The position numbers and the translations under genes were made by a program. Shown here piece by piece: positions 11,278 through 19,352 of a stretch of DNA of 64,000 nt (positions are counted from its first letter, which is position 1; the number at the start of each line of letters is the position of its first letter). Source of the DNA: Fischerella sp. JS2 (GTDB lineage Bacteria > Cyanobacteriota > Cyanobacteriia > Cyanobacteriales > Nostocaceae); the NCBI RefSeq assembly GCF_032393985.1, contig NZ_CP135918.1, positions 1,364,001-1,428,000 of the forward strand, given 5' to 3'. The notes beneath the pieces were generated by a model that worked only from the letters and a program-made list of their open reading frames with translations, searched no databases and was not told where the DNA came from.

Positions 11278-11541
11278 TTAACAGAAATTATCTATTCTGA
11301 TATCCCGCCAAATATCAGAAGCTTGCCATCCTGAATTACCAACAGATCGGACTATAGGATAATCACGTACTGGAATATAACTAGGTTCTTGATACCCTAG
11401 ATGCAGTACCTCCTTGGTTTCCAGAGTTTCTTCTGCAATATCAAGAGGATCGCTGGAAAAATTTTTGTGTTCTGGTTCCTCTGTTTTCTCTACTTCTTTG
11501 AGAATAGGCTTTCCGATTACTTTGATTAGTTGTATATCCAT
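11278..11541 (-). CDS. Small conserved hypothetical protein
   Basis: This 87-residue protein starts MDIQLIKVIGKP, has an acidic middle, and ends with a conserved-looking block (YQEPSYIPVRDYPIVRSVGN) followed by a WQASDIWRD segment. Composition is that of a real soluble protein, without a signal peptide or membrane segment. No strong ribosome-binding site is seen before the ATG. I do not recognise a family; it looks like the small lineage-specific proteins common in filamentous cyanobacteria. Confidence 0.55.
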   Translation of the reverse strand: MDIQLIKVIGKPILKEVEKTEEPEHKNFSSDPLDIAEETLETKEVLHLGYQEPSYIPVRDYPIVRSVGNSGWQASDIWRDIRIDNFC

Positions 11542-11865
11542 TTGAGTTTTTTGAGGTTTATACGTTAATAAAAGAACAAGAATCTGAACATTAACTTCAC
11601 AACCAGACTAATATGGGCTTTTTTTGAATCTTCAACAGAAACGGCAGAAAGCTTTATATATAGTCTGATATTGAAAAATTTTCATCAGTCAAACTAGGAT
11701 ACAATAAATTCCTAAAGAATACGAGTTTTTCTTGAGAATTTCTTTGTGAAAATGTCATTGTGCCATTTGATGAGAGTACTTCTGCCTTCTTCACACAAAA
11801 ACTCAGACGAAATTCGTGTTTTGAATATTCAAGCTTATATAGTAACTATTTAAGGATTTTGACCG
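11542..11865. other. Intergenic region, no gene seen
   Basis: About 320 bp of AT-rich sequence lies between divergent small genes at 11541 (minus) and 11866/11896 (plus). It should hold both promoters. No clear operator or RNA gene was recognised. Confidence 0.5.
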
Positions 11866-11895
11866 ATGTCGGACGTAAGTGACTAGCAACATAAG

Positions 11896-12102
11896 TTGAG
11901 TCAGAAGTATTGGCAACCATCACCACATCAGACTATCTGCAGCGACTGTGCTTTTCATGTCGAGGTCGAAGGAGTGATAGAGTGTATTCATCCTGACGAA
12001 TCGGAAATTAATTGTTCTATGGTTATGTTTTGCAATTCATTCCAAAGCGCACAGGAAGTTGAAAACCCCTGTGTGTGTTTTGATTATGATGATGAAGAGT
12101 AA
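11896..12102 (+). CDS. Small Cys-rich acidic protein; in-frame TAG upstream of a TTG start
   Basis: This 68-residue protein has seven Cys, including a CSDC pair near the N-terminus, and an acidic end (CFDYDDEE); a small metal-binding fold is possible. The frame as given starts at a TTG with no ribosome-binding site. A better initiation site is the ATG at 11866, preceded by AAGGA at 9-base spacing and in the same frame, but that frame hits TAG at 11884-11886 after six codons. Either the gene carries a nonsense mutation (CAG to TAG would give Gln), or translation restarts at the TTG. I recognise no family. Confidence 0.5.
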   Translation: MSQKYWQPSPHQTICSDCAFHVEVEGVIECIHPDESEINCSMVMFCNSFQSAQEVENPCVCFDYDDEE

Positions 12103-12430
12103 AGGTGCGATCGCCTGTTAAATCGAATTCATTGACAACTCTATAAAAAGAGCTTCCAGCATTGAAATTCGCCAGAAACTCTATGTCTTTTGAGCCTTTC
12201 ATTACGATGTTGTCTTTCTTCAATAATTACTAATTTTATTCATGATTTCTTCCATCAAAGGTGTTAATTAGCTAGTGAGAGAAATTTAAAAATATCTGAA
12301 GTCTTGAATTTCAAAAATAGGAAAAGTATAACAAGGTATAGTATCCTTTATGCTCGTCGCACTGATCTGGTGCTTTCTGAAAATTTGGGGCAAACAGAAA
12401 AGAACGACAGCAAAATTTAAAAATCTTCCG
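12103..12430. other. Intergenic region, no gene seen
   Basis: About 330 bp between the small Cys-rich gene and the 3' end of the HAD phosphatase gene. A 66-codon minus frame (12023-12223) overlaps the preceding gene, has no ribosome-binding site and is not called. No RNA gene or terminator was recognised. Confidence 0.5.
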
Positions 12431-13105
12431 TTAAACCTTAGCTATTTGTCCCAAGGGTGAATCAGCATACTGTGCTAATAAATCAGCAGGATCATTGTAG
12501 ATTGCTTTCGCCCCAGCCAAAGCTGTATCGTCAAAGCCACCACAGCGCAGTGCAATCACACCGACTCCAGCCTGATTCGCAGATTTGATATCGTAGGGCG
12601 TATCACCAAGCATCAAAACTTCCTGAGGCGGACAATTCAGCTTGCCAAGCGCTGCTTCCACAATATCTGGTGCTGGTTTGGAAACTTCGGCATCGCTGGA
12701 TGTTGTTGTTTCTTCAAGCAAGTCATCAACTTGGGCAGCTTTGAGTAAAACCTCCATTTCTTGACTTGAAGCTGAACTAGCAACAATAAGTCGTAACCCA
12801 GATTGCAGCATGTGCTGTACTAATTGCCTTGCACCATTGGCTGGTACTAATTTCGGTGCATACTCATTGAGAAACAGTTTTCTACGTTGTTGAGCGATCG
12901 CTTTGCCATCGCCTTCCTCATCCGTAAGTCCTGGTACTACTCGTGGTATTATTTGATCCCCGCCCATACCAATGAGCGATCGCACTTGCTCGAACGACAC
13001 ATCATAACCAAATTTTCTAAATGTATCAACCCAAGTTTGAGCGTGGGCATCATTGCTCAAAACCAGGGTTCCATCGATATCCAAAAGCACTGCTTGCAAT
13101 ACCAT
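12431..13105 (-). CDS. HAD-superfamily phosphatase (phosphoglycolate/sugar phosphatase type)
   Basis: This 224-residue cytosolic hydrolase has the four HAD motifs. DIDGT (Asp9 nucleophile, Asp11 acid/base) is motif I and VASSAS is motif II. The lysine of VSKPAPD is motif III, and GDTPYDI carries the acidic motif IV that binds magnesium. A helical cap between motifs I and II places it in subfamily I, with phosphoglycolate phosphatase and beta-phosphoglucomutase. The substrate is unclear; small sugar phosphates or 2-phosphoglycolate are the usual ones. Frame and length are normal. No operon partner is evident: a small membrane-protein gene lies about 100 bp upstream. Confidence 0.88.
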   Translation of the reverse strand: MVLQAVLLDIDGTLVLSNDAHAQTWVDTFRKFGYDVSFEQVRSLIGMGGDQIIPRVVPGLTDEEGDGKAIAQQRRKLFLNEYAPKLVPANGARQLVQHMLQSGLRLIVASSASSQEMEVLLKAAQVDDLLEETTTSSDAEVSKPAPDIVEAALGKLNCPPQEVLMLGDTPYDIKSANQAGVGVIALRCGGFDDTALAGAKAIYNDPADLLAQYADSPLGQIAKV

Positions 13106-13211
13106 TGCCAGATTCCCAATTGATAATTGATATAAGTTGATCTAATTATGATATTGCAACGTTCTGAAATCATCGCGCCAGAGAGGCAACTTCTTAGCTT
13201 CGTTTAACTGC

Positions 13212-13451
13212 CTACGGATTGATGATTCCATAGTAAATAGCAGCAACAAATAATAAACTTGCCACAATTAAAGTAAAACCAATAATCAATCGGGGGTCAG
13301 GTAAGTCTTGATTAATGGTTACATTCTCTGTTTGTAGCGATGTCACAGATTCAGATTCCTTTGTTTGCTCGGAATTCCTATAATTAGTTATATTCTCTGC
13401 CAGAGAAACATTGTTTCCTGTTTTTTGAGTTTGGGTTTCTTGTAATTCCAT
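13212..13451 (-). CDS. Small single-pass membrane protein
   Basis: This 79-residue protein has a hydrophilic Gln/Thr/Asn-rich N-terminal 50 residues followed by one membrane helix (about 54-75, LIIGFTLIVASLLFVAAIYYG) and a three-residue tail. The topology suggests a C-terminal anchor with a flexible N-terminal arm. A GGAGT ribosome-binding site lies upstream of the ATG. No family is recognised. It precedes the HAD phosphatase gene on the same strand by about 100 bp. Confidence 0.6.
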   Translation of the reverse strand: MELQETQTQKTGNNVSLAENITNYRNSEQTKESESVTSLQTENVTINQDLPDPRLIIGFTLIVASLLFVAAIYYGIINP

Positions 13452-13621
13452 AGATTTTTTACTCCTATGTTTTTGTCTGTTCTCCTGTCATATTTTCAAA
13501 CATTTATAAATTACTACATCGTTCTTGAGAACTAGCTGGCGTGAATTTAAATTGTGATTGTAAATACGGTAATAGACCAACAGTATGGAAAATGCGTAAT
13601 TAATTTTGTAATGGTACTTAT

Positions 13622-14695
13622 ATGATGAAATTTGAAAAAATATTTGGAAAACAACCTGAAACTGAAGCCATAGCTCCTGGTAGAGTCAACCTACTTGGTG
13701 AACATACAGATTATAATGATGGCTTCGTTCTCCCGACAGCAATTCCCCAAAAACTCACAGTACAAATTGGGTATAGTACTGATAGACAACACCACTTTTA
13801 CTCTGAAGATTTAAATGAGCAAGTCAGCATTCTAGAAAGTAGTCATACGCCATCTGGCTTTGCAAGTTATATCTTTGGCTGTATTCAAGTTTTGGAAAAA
13901 GAAGGACATACTGTACCATCACTAAATTTATACGTTAAATCTTCAGTTCCTATAGGTGCAGGTTTGTCTAGCAGTGCTGCTTTGGAAGTGGCGACATTAA
14001 GGGCTGTACGCCAGCTACTCAACCTCCCGATCAATGATGTCGAAATTGCCCAACTTGCACAGCAAGCGGAAATTCACTATGCTGGCGTGCAGTGCGGCAT
14101 TATGGATCAAATGGCTTCCAGCCTTGCTGACACTGAACACATGTTGTTTTTAGATACCCGTACTTTAGAACGTCACTTGATATCTTTCCCATCAGGAACA
14201 GAGATTGTGGTGATAGATAGCGGTATACCTCGCACGCTGGCAACGAGTGGATATAATCAGCGACGGGCTGAGTGTGAACAAGCAGTACACTTATTGGGGG
14301 TGAAGGCGTTACGAGATATTACCCAGCCAGAAGTAACAGAAGACTTACCCGAACCGTTGCGGCGTCGCGCCCGTCATGTGATTACGGAGAACAATCGTGT
14401 TTTGGAGGTTTTGCCAGGAGTATCATCTCAGCGCTTTGGAGAGTTAATGAATGCATCTCACGCCAGTTTGCGAGACGATTACGAAGTTTCTGTACCAGCG
14501 CTGGATATGCTAGTAGAGATATTGCAGAAAACTCCAGGAGTATTTGGTGCAAGACTCACGGGTGCAGGTTTTGGTGGGGCTTGCGTGGCTTTAGTTGCTA
14601 AGGATGAGGGAAGAGCGATCGCAACACAAGTTCTTGAACAATACAATGATAATGGTCATCAAGGACGAGTTTTGGTTCCTGCGACCAATACTTAA
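13622..14695 (+). CDS. galK: Galactokinase
   Basis: This 357-residue GHMP kinase should phosphorylate galactose at C1 with ATP, the first step of the Leloir pathway. It shows the galactokinase signature APGRVNLLGEHTDYNDGFVLP near the N-terminus, the GHMP ATP-binding loop PIGAGLSSSAA, and the C-terminal motif TGAGFGGA. Catalytic Arg and Asp are in GRVNLLGEHTDY and QCGIMDQ. There are two adjacent ATG codons (13622 and 13625); either could be used. No galT or galE neighbour is present. The gene is complete and slightly shorter than the E. coli protein. Confidence 0.93.
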   Translation: MMKFEKIFGKQPETEAIAPGRVNLLGEHTDYNDGFVLPTAIPQKLTVQIGYSTDRQHHFYSEDLNEQVSILESSHTPSGFASYIFGCIQVLEKEGHTVPSLNLYVKSSVPIGAGLSSSAALEVATLRAVRQLLNLPINDVEIAQLAQQAEIHYAGVQCGIMDQMASSLADTEHMLFLDTRTLERHLISFPSGTEIVVIDSGIPRTLATSGYNQRRAECEQAVHLLGVKALRDITQPEVTEDLPEPLRRRARHVITENNRVLEVLPGVSSQRFGELMNASHASLRDDYEVSVPALDMLVEILQKTPGVFGARLTGAGFGGACVALVAKDEGRAIATQVLEQYNDNGHQGRVLVPATNT

Positions 14696-14716
14696 ATAGC
14701 GCAAATTTCATTCCCG

Positions 14717-14737
14717 CTACACCGCAAAGCGGTGTAG
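14717..14737. repeat. Hairpin downstream of galK
   Basis: Perfect 9-bp arms CTACACCGC and GCGGTGTAG enclose an AAA loop, 22 bp after the galK stop. There is no T-run, so it may be an interspersed palindrome or a mRNA 3'-end stabiliser rather than a classic terminator. Confidence 0.6.
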
Positions 14738-15115
14738 TATCAATAGCCATGAGCAACTAAGCGATCGCTGATTTTTTGCTCTCTAAGTATTGCAGTAATT
14801 TAGACAATATATCAAATCAGAAAATTGAGAGATTTAAAATTTTTTACAGGTAAGTAAAAACCTGAATATAGAGGTTTGCATTTGGGTACATTACAGGGAA
14901 AAATTAACACAGATGAACACAGATGCACACCGATAAAGTGTACTTGATCTAAAGGAGAAGTACTGTCAAATATAGTAAACAATATCATCAGACTTTTGAA
15001 AAAATCTCATACGGATTTGTCAACCTATAACCTAATACTTTGTAAACTTATCTGATATAAAGGCAAAAAATTCTGCTATAGTCAGTAATTTGATTGTTGA
15101 GTAAGACTGTTCCAG
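14738..15115. other. Intergenic region with dispersed ACACAGATG repeat
   Basis: This stretch lies between galK and the HEAT-like gene. About 14905-14935 contains direct AACACAGATG/ACACAGATGC units, a string that recurs in many filamentous cyanobacterial genomes. The promoter of the downstream gene should lie in the last 100 bp. No RNA gene was recognised. Confidence 0.5.
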
Positions 15116-16426
15116 ATGAAGAATCACACCATTTATCAAGCGCCTATAGATGAACTACTGACTTTGGGTAATTGCCATACAATCACAAACGAGTATAACT
15201 ATATTGCACAATTAGGTCTGGATACAAAACATATCCCTGGTTTAATCAGCATGGCAGTCGATCAAAATTTGAATGGTGCAGATTCTACAAGTTTAGAGGC
15301 TTGGGGATCAATCCATGCGTGTCGTGCATTAGGACAATTACGCGCAGAAGCAGCAATAGAACCATTAATGCAGCTATTTCATGAACTGGAAGATAGTGAA
15401 TGGGTAAACGAAGAAATGCCTAAAGTTTATGGCATGTTTGGTGAAGTTGCTATCCCCAGATTACAAGCTTATTTAGCTGATGCATCCCACGGAATTTTTC
15501 CACGCATTACTGCTATTCATAGCTTAGAAGAAATCTGCAAACAGCATCCAGATACTCGTCAAAAATGTATTGCTGTACTTACTCAACAATTAAAGTCATT
15601 TGCTCAAAATCCTCACGAACTTAATGGTTTTATTGTTGCTTCACTGATTGAGTTGCAAGCAGTAGAATCAGCAGCAGTGATTAAAAGTGCTTTTGCAGCG
15701 CAAAGTGTGCCTGATGAAATAACAGGTACTTGGGATGATGTATGTGAAAGTTTGGGCGTTCATTCTGATAAAATAGCGCTGTTTACAGATATCAATTTAG
15801 ATGAAGTGTCTCAAGTTGAGGATATTTATACTGATGATGTAACACAAACAAAAGATGTTTCTAAAACAGAAGAGATTGCTGCTAACCAAGAATCACAACT
15901 TCAGGATATTTCTGCTGATGATCTGACACAAACACAAGAAATTGCTGATAGTGAAGAAACACAACTTGAGAATGTCATTCCTAATGACCTGACACAAACA
16001 GAAGATATTTCTCAAGCACAAGAAATTGCTGATAGCGAAGAAACACAACTTGAGAATGTCATTCCTGATGATGTGCCGCAAGTAGAAGATGTTTCTCAAA
16101 TACAAGCGATTTATGTTGAGAAAAAACAATCTGAACAAATTACCACTGAAGAAGTAGAAAAAATTTCGGCTATAACTTCAGAACATATTCAATTAATTGA
16201 AGATATGACAACTGATGTAGAACAACTAGACAAAGTAGAAAATAAAACTGATGAACAGAAGCAACCCAGTGAGATCAATAATCGCGCTATAGAAATAAAT
16301 CAGTTAAAATCTAAAGTTGACAATCAAAAAGTTACTGCATCTGTTAAGCAGCAAACAAGTAAAGGTTTTGGTGGTTTTGCAACTTCACCAAGTAAAGCTA
16401 AAACTAATAAAAAAAAGAAACGGTAA
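15116..16426 (+). CDS. HEAT-like repeat protein with acidic repetitive C-terminal tail
   Basis: This 436-residue protein has a helical N-terminal domain (about 1-220) resembling HEAT/DUF1186-type repeats, with blocks such as WGSIHACRALGQLRAEAAIEPLMQ. The following ~170 residues are low-complexity and acidic, built from degenerate units ending DxTQTxxI. One 27-residue unit (EIADSEETQLENVIP core) is duplicated nearly exactly at the DNA level, around 15935-15990 and 16016-16070. The extreme C-terminus is basic (KTNKKKKR) after KGFGGFATSPSK. It likely acts as a protein-binding scaffold in the cytosol, but its partners are unknown. The tail should be disordered and length-variable between strains. 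Confidence 0.75.
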   Translation: MKNHTIYQAPIDELLTLGNCHTITNEYNYIAQLGLDTKHIPGLISMAVDQNLNGADSTSLEAWGSIHACRALGQLRAEAAIEPLMQLFHELEDSEWVNEEMPKVYGMFGEVAIPRLQAYLADASHGIFPRITAIHSLEEICKQHPDTRQKCIAVLTQQLKSFAQNPHELNGFIVASLIELQAVESAAVIKSAFAAQSVPDEITGTWDDVCESLGVHSDKIALFTDINLDEVSQVEDIYTDDVTQTKDVSKTEEIAANQESQLQDISADDLTQTQEIADSEETQLENVIPNDLTQTEDISQAQEIADSEETQLENVIPDDVPQVEDVSQIQAIYVEKKQSEQITTEEVEKISAITSEHIQLIEDMTTDVEQLDKVENKTDEQKQPSEINNRAIEINQLKSKVDNQKVTASVKQQTSKGFGGFATSPSKAKTNKKKKR

Positions 16427-16654
16427 TATTTTAAAGGGAACAGCATCCTCATTTTCCGAAAAGCGATCGCCACCAAACATGAAAGTACTATTCATATCTA
16501 GGAGAAGAACCTTAAATTTATTGAGTAAATTCATGTGCATGTTGTTATAAAACCAGAATTTTGGGGATGCGATCGCCATGATTTTTTATACCTCTCCCTA
16601 ACCCTAAGAGCAAGCGCTTAGGGTTAGTGCGATATATGCTAGCCTAATAGCACT

Positions 16655-17398
16655 CTAAACAATGCTTTTGTGTTTCTTAGCTAATTTTTGTTGGCGTTTT
16701 TGTCGTAAACCTACACCAATCGCACCAGCAGCCAGTGAACCTAATATGGTCAGAGGTTCAGGTACAGGTTGAGATTTCTTTAAACCATACTGCAAGTGAT
16801 CTACTTCCCAGTCATTGCTGTTGGGCATACTGATTTTAATCGCAGAAATACCATCTGTATTAAAGACCCCAAAAAAGCGATCTTCTGTTGTCCCTCCATC
16901 AAGTGAACCATCGCCAAGATTAGAGGCTACAATTGTTCCTAATGAATTCTTTCCAGCATCAAAGGCTTCAAACACAACATCAGCAACAGGAAAACTATCT
17001 GTCCAAGTGATACCAGCATCGGTTGGAAGTGAACCAAGAATATTCTGATCAAAGTTGAAAATTAAGTTATTGTTAGCTAAGTAATAGCTGTATCCATTTA
17101 TGCCTTTGCCATCAACAAAGCCATCATCAGCATCAACAGAATCTCTCAATGGTTCAGGCCCTTTTACTTGTCCAGTAGAAGCCGTAACCCCTGGGGTGTT
17201 CAAAGCACCATCTTCAAAATCCTCCAAATAAAAGTAAGAATAGTCGCCTCCTTTTAAAGGACTATCATCAAAGCTTTGGTAAGGACTAGGACCAAAAAAA
17301 GTTGTAGCAGCATGAGTAGATGATGATGTAGCAATTGTTCCCAAGGTAGTTAATATCGCTCCAGCAGTCATCAGTGATAACTTGTTGAAAATCATCAT
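16655..17398 (-). CDS. PEP-CTERM sorted secreted protein
   Basis: This 247-residue exported protein has an N-terminal signal peptide (about residues 1-30, ending THA-A) and a C-terminal sorting signal: PVPEPLTILGS, a short hydrophobic helix, then a basic tail (RQKRQQKLAKKHK). PEP-CTERM signals are recognised by exosortase and lead to surface or exopolysaccharide-associated display. The central part is a beta-rich domain, with segments such as FYLEDFEDGALNTPGV and a WTDSFPVADVVFEAFDA motif, typical of PEP-CTERM beta-sandwich proteins. It stands alone, with a 14-bp inverted repeat about 90 bp upstream. Confidence 0.88.
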   Translation of the reverse strand: MMIFNKLSLMTAGAILTTLGTIATSSSTHAATTFFGPSPYQSFDDSPLKGGDYSYFYLEDFEDGALNTPGVTASTGQVKGPEPLRDSVDADDGFVDGKGINGYSYYLANNNLIFNFDQNILGSLPTDAGITWTDSFPVADVVFEAFDAGKNSLGTIVASNLGDGSLDGGTTEDRFFGVFNTDGISAIKISMPNSNDWEVDHLQYGLKKSQPVPEPLTILGSLAAGAIGVGLRQKRQQKLAKKHKSIV

Positions 17399-17778
17399 AA
17401 AACTATCTTCCTATTTAATAGGTTATTGATGTGGGATTTTGGCTTGTGCTTGGAGTGGGAAATAATACGGGGAACAGACGAAAACTCTTTTCTGAAAAAG
17501 TTATGAATACTTTTTCAGAAAATTCTCGGTTAATACACCCAACGCTAATTACATACCTTCAGCCTCTGAGGAGGCATTTTTAATAAAGTGCCAACAGAAG
17601 GTTTACTCGGAAAAATCTTATTGCTGTATTTTGCTCAAATCTGGTATTGATGCTATTGGTTAGATGCAGCTAACTTCACAGAGAAAGTTAGAATTGTTGG
17701 AGATTAATTATAACGATGGCATCTTACACCCTAATACTCAGGTAATAGTATCACATTACTTACCTGTTAAATACTGGT
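17399..17778. other. Intergenic region upstream of the PEP-CTERM gene
   Basis: This region holds a long perfect inverted repeat (listed separately) and a weaker GCCTC-TGAG-GAGGC hairpin at 17562-17575 followed by ATTTTTA. The former may be an operator for the PEP-CTERM gene; the latter could end a transcript on the plus strand, though no plus-strand gene precedes it. No other feature was seen. Confidence 0.5.
17488..17522. promoter_or_regulatory. Perfect 14-bp inverted repeat upstream of PEP-CTERM gene
   Basis: Arms TTTTCTGAAAAAGT (17488-17501) and ACTTTTTCAGAAAA (17509-17522) are perfectly complementary with a 7-base loop. It sits 90-124 bp before the PEP-CTERM start codon. It could be a dimeric repressor site or an RNA hairpin; it is not followed by a T-run on the minus strand. 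Confidence 0.5.
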
Positions 17779-19167
17779 TCATGAAACAACGGATGCAGAG
17801 ATTATACCCTTAGTCTCTAAAACTGAGGCGACTTGTAAAATTAACGCTTCATGATAAGGTGCAGCTATTAATTGCACTCCCAAAGGTAAAGCATTTGTAC
17901 GTTGAATTGGTACTGATAAAACAGGTAAACCAATAAATGATAATGGTTGAGTAAATAATCCTAAATGGGGACGAACAAGAATTTCTGCTCCATCTAAAAT
18001 CATCGTTTCTTGCCCAATTAACGGTGCAGAAATTGGCGTAGTAGGAGCAATAATTACATCTACCATTTGAAATATTTCCCGTACTCGATCGCGAAACCAA
18101 CTTCTAAAGCGCTGCGCTTGCAGATACCAATGACTAGGAATTAATGCACCAGCAAGAAAGCGATCGCGTGTGGCTGGGTCAAAATCCTGGGGACGTTGAC
18201 GCAATTTCTCTAAATGTAAATTTGCTCCCTCGCAAGCAGTAATTACAAACGCTGCGGCGCGGGCACGATGGGCTTCGGGTATAGTTACGTACTCAGTTAC
18301 ATGCAAAGCATCGGCTACTTTTTGCACTGCTGCTAAAGCCTCTGGATTAGCGCCTTTGCGGAAATAATCAGCTGCGATCGCAATTCTCATACCTTCTACA
18401 TCTTGTAACAAAAAATCTCTTGTCTCAACAGGCAGACGTTTTGTGCAAATCGGATCGCGTTCATCTTCCCCTTGCAACACATCAAAAACTGTGGCGATAT
18501 CCCTTACTGAACGTGCAAACGGGCCAATATGATCAAAACTGCTAGAAAACAAAGCTACACCAGCTCGTGACAACCTACCATAAGTTGGTTTGAAACCAAA
18601 CACACCACATAAAGCAGCAGGTACACGAATTGAACCATTAGTATCAGAACCCAATGTTAGCGGAACCAACCCACCTGCAACTGCTGCTGCTGATCCACCC
18701 GAAGAACCACCTGCAACCCGATTTAAATCATGGGGATTATGAGTAGCACCGTAATGGAAGTTTTCTGTCACAAACCCGTAGGCGTACTCATCCATATTTA
18801 ACGCGCCTACAAGTATTCCACCTGCTTGCTTCAATCGCGCCACCGCCGTTGCATCTTGTGTCGCTGGTGAATTTTCAGTATTAATTTTTGCACCTGCAAG
18901 AGTCGTGTTCCCAGCAATATCAAAAAGATTTTTGACAGCAAAAGGTACACCAGCAAGTAAACCAGGATTCTTACCCTGCGCAACTTCATGATCTATTCTC
19001 TCTGCATCCGCCAAAGCAGCATCAGCAGTCACATTGGTAAAACAATTAAGTTCATGATCTCGTGCTGCAATTCTTTGCAAAGCAGCTTGCGTAACCTCCA
19101 CCGCCTTAACTTTACCTTCACACACTGCTACAGCAATAGATACAGCATCCGCAGAATTAAAATTCAT
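17779..19167 (-). CDS. AtzE-family amidohydrolase (amidase signature family)
   Basis: This 462-residue amidase has the Ser-cisSer-Lys triad of the signature family: Lys79 (FAVKN), Ser155 (GGSSGGS) and Ser179. The stretch around the nucleophile reads GSDTNGSIRVPAALCG; the TNGSIRVP form is typical of AtzE, the 1-carboxybiuret hydrolase of cyanuric acid breakdown, rather than of GatA. The start overlaps by 4 bp (ATGA) the stop of a 62-residue DUF4089/AtzG-like gene. This matches the known AtzE-AtzG subunit pair. No cyanuric acid hydrolase or allophanate hydrolase gene is nearby, so the natural substrate may be another small amide. It is soluble and cytosolic. Confidence 0.87.
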   Translation of the reverse strand: MNFNSADAVSIAVAVCEGKVKAVEVTQAALQRIAARDHELNCFTNVTADAALADAERIDHEVAQGKNPGLLAGVPFAVKNLFDIAGNTTLAGAKINTENSPATQDATAVARLKQAGGILVGALNMDEYAYGFVTENFHYGATHNPHDLNRVAGGSSGGSAAAVAGGLVPLTLGSDTNGSIRVPAALCGVFGFKPTYGRLSRAGVALFSSSFDHIGPFARSVRDIATVFDVLQGEDERDPICTKRLPVETRDFLLQDVEGMRIAIAADYFRKGANPEALAAVQKVADALHVTEYVTIPEAHRARAAAFVITACEGANLHLEKLRQRPQDFDPATRDRFLAGALIPSHWYLQAQRFRSWFRDRVREIFQMVDVIIAPTTPISAPLIGQETMILDGAEILVRPHLGLFTQPLSFIGLPVLSVPIQRTNALPLGVQLIAAPYHEALILQVASVLETKGIISASVVS

Positions 19168-19352
19168 GGTTCAAACACTGGGGCGACTTCAATATTGTCC
19201 GGTAAAGGAAAAGAATTTACTAATTGAGCGATCGCTTCAATTCTCTCAAAATTTGCCACCACCCCATCTCTATACTCATCCTTCAACCGTAAATCCACCA
19301 ACAAAGCCATCTGATCCACATACTCACCCACATCCAAGCCTTGATTCTTCAT
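19164..19352 (-). CDS. AtzG-like small subunit (DUF4089 type)
   Basis: I take the ATG at 19352, preceded by GGGGAGAG, giving 62 residues; the longer frame adds four residues derived from an interspersed repeat. The sequence contains YVDQMALLVDL and ends with ANFERIEAIAQLVNSFPLPD, typical of the small GatC-like partner of AtzE (AtzG). It overlaps the amidase start by 4 bp, implying translational coupling. Its 5' end overlaps the repeat-extended 3' end of the DUF952 gene by about 29 bp. The family role is stabilising the amidase. Confidence 0.8.
   Translation of the reverse strand: MKNQGLDVGEYVDQMALLVDLRLKDEYRDGVVANFERIEAIAQLVNSFPLPDNIEVAPVFEP

Noticed and set aside
11014-11334. 106-codon plus frame
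   Set aside because: Lys-rich start then CTTCTGCC-type intergenic text; overlaps a better minus-strand gene.
12023-12223. 66-codon minus frame with FLANFNAGSSFYRV
   Set aside because: Overlaps the small Cys-rich gene and lacks a ribosome-binding site; could be a fragment but not supportable.
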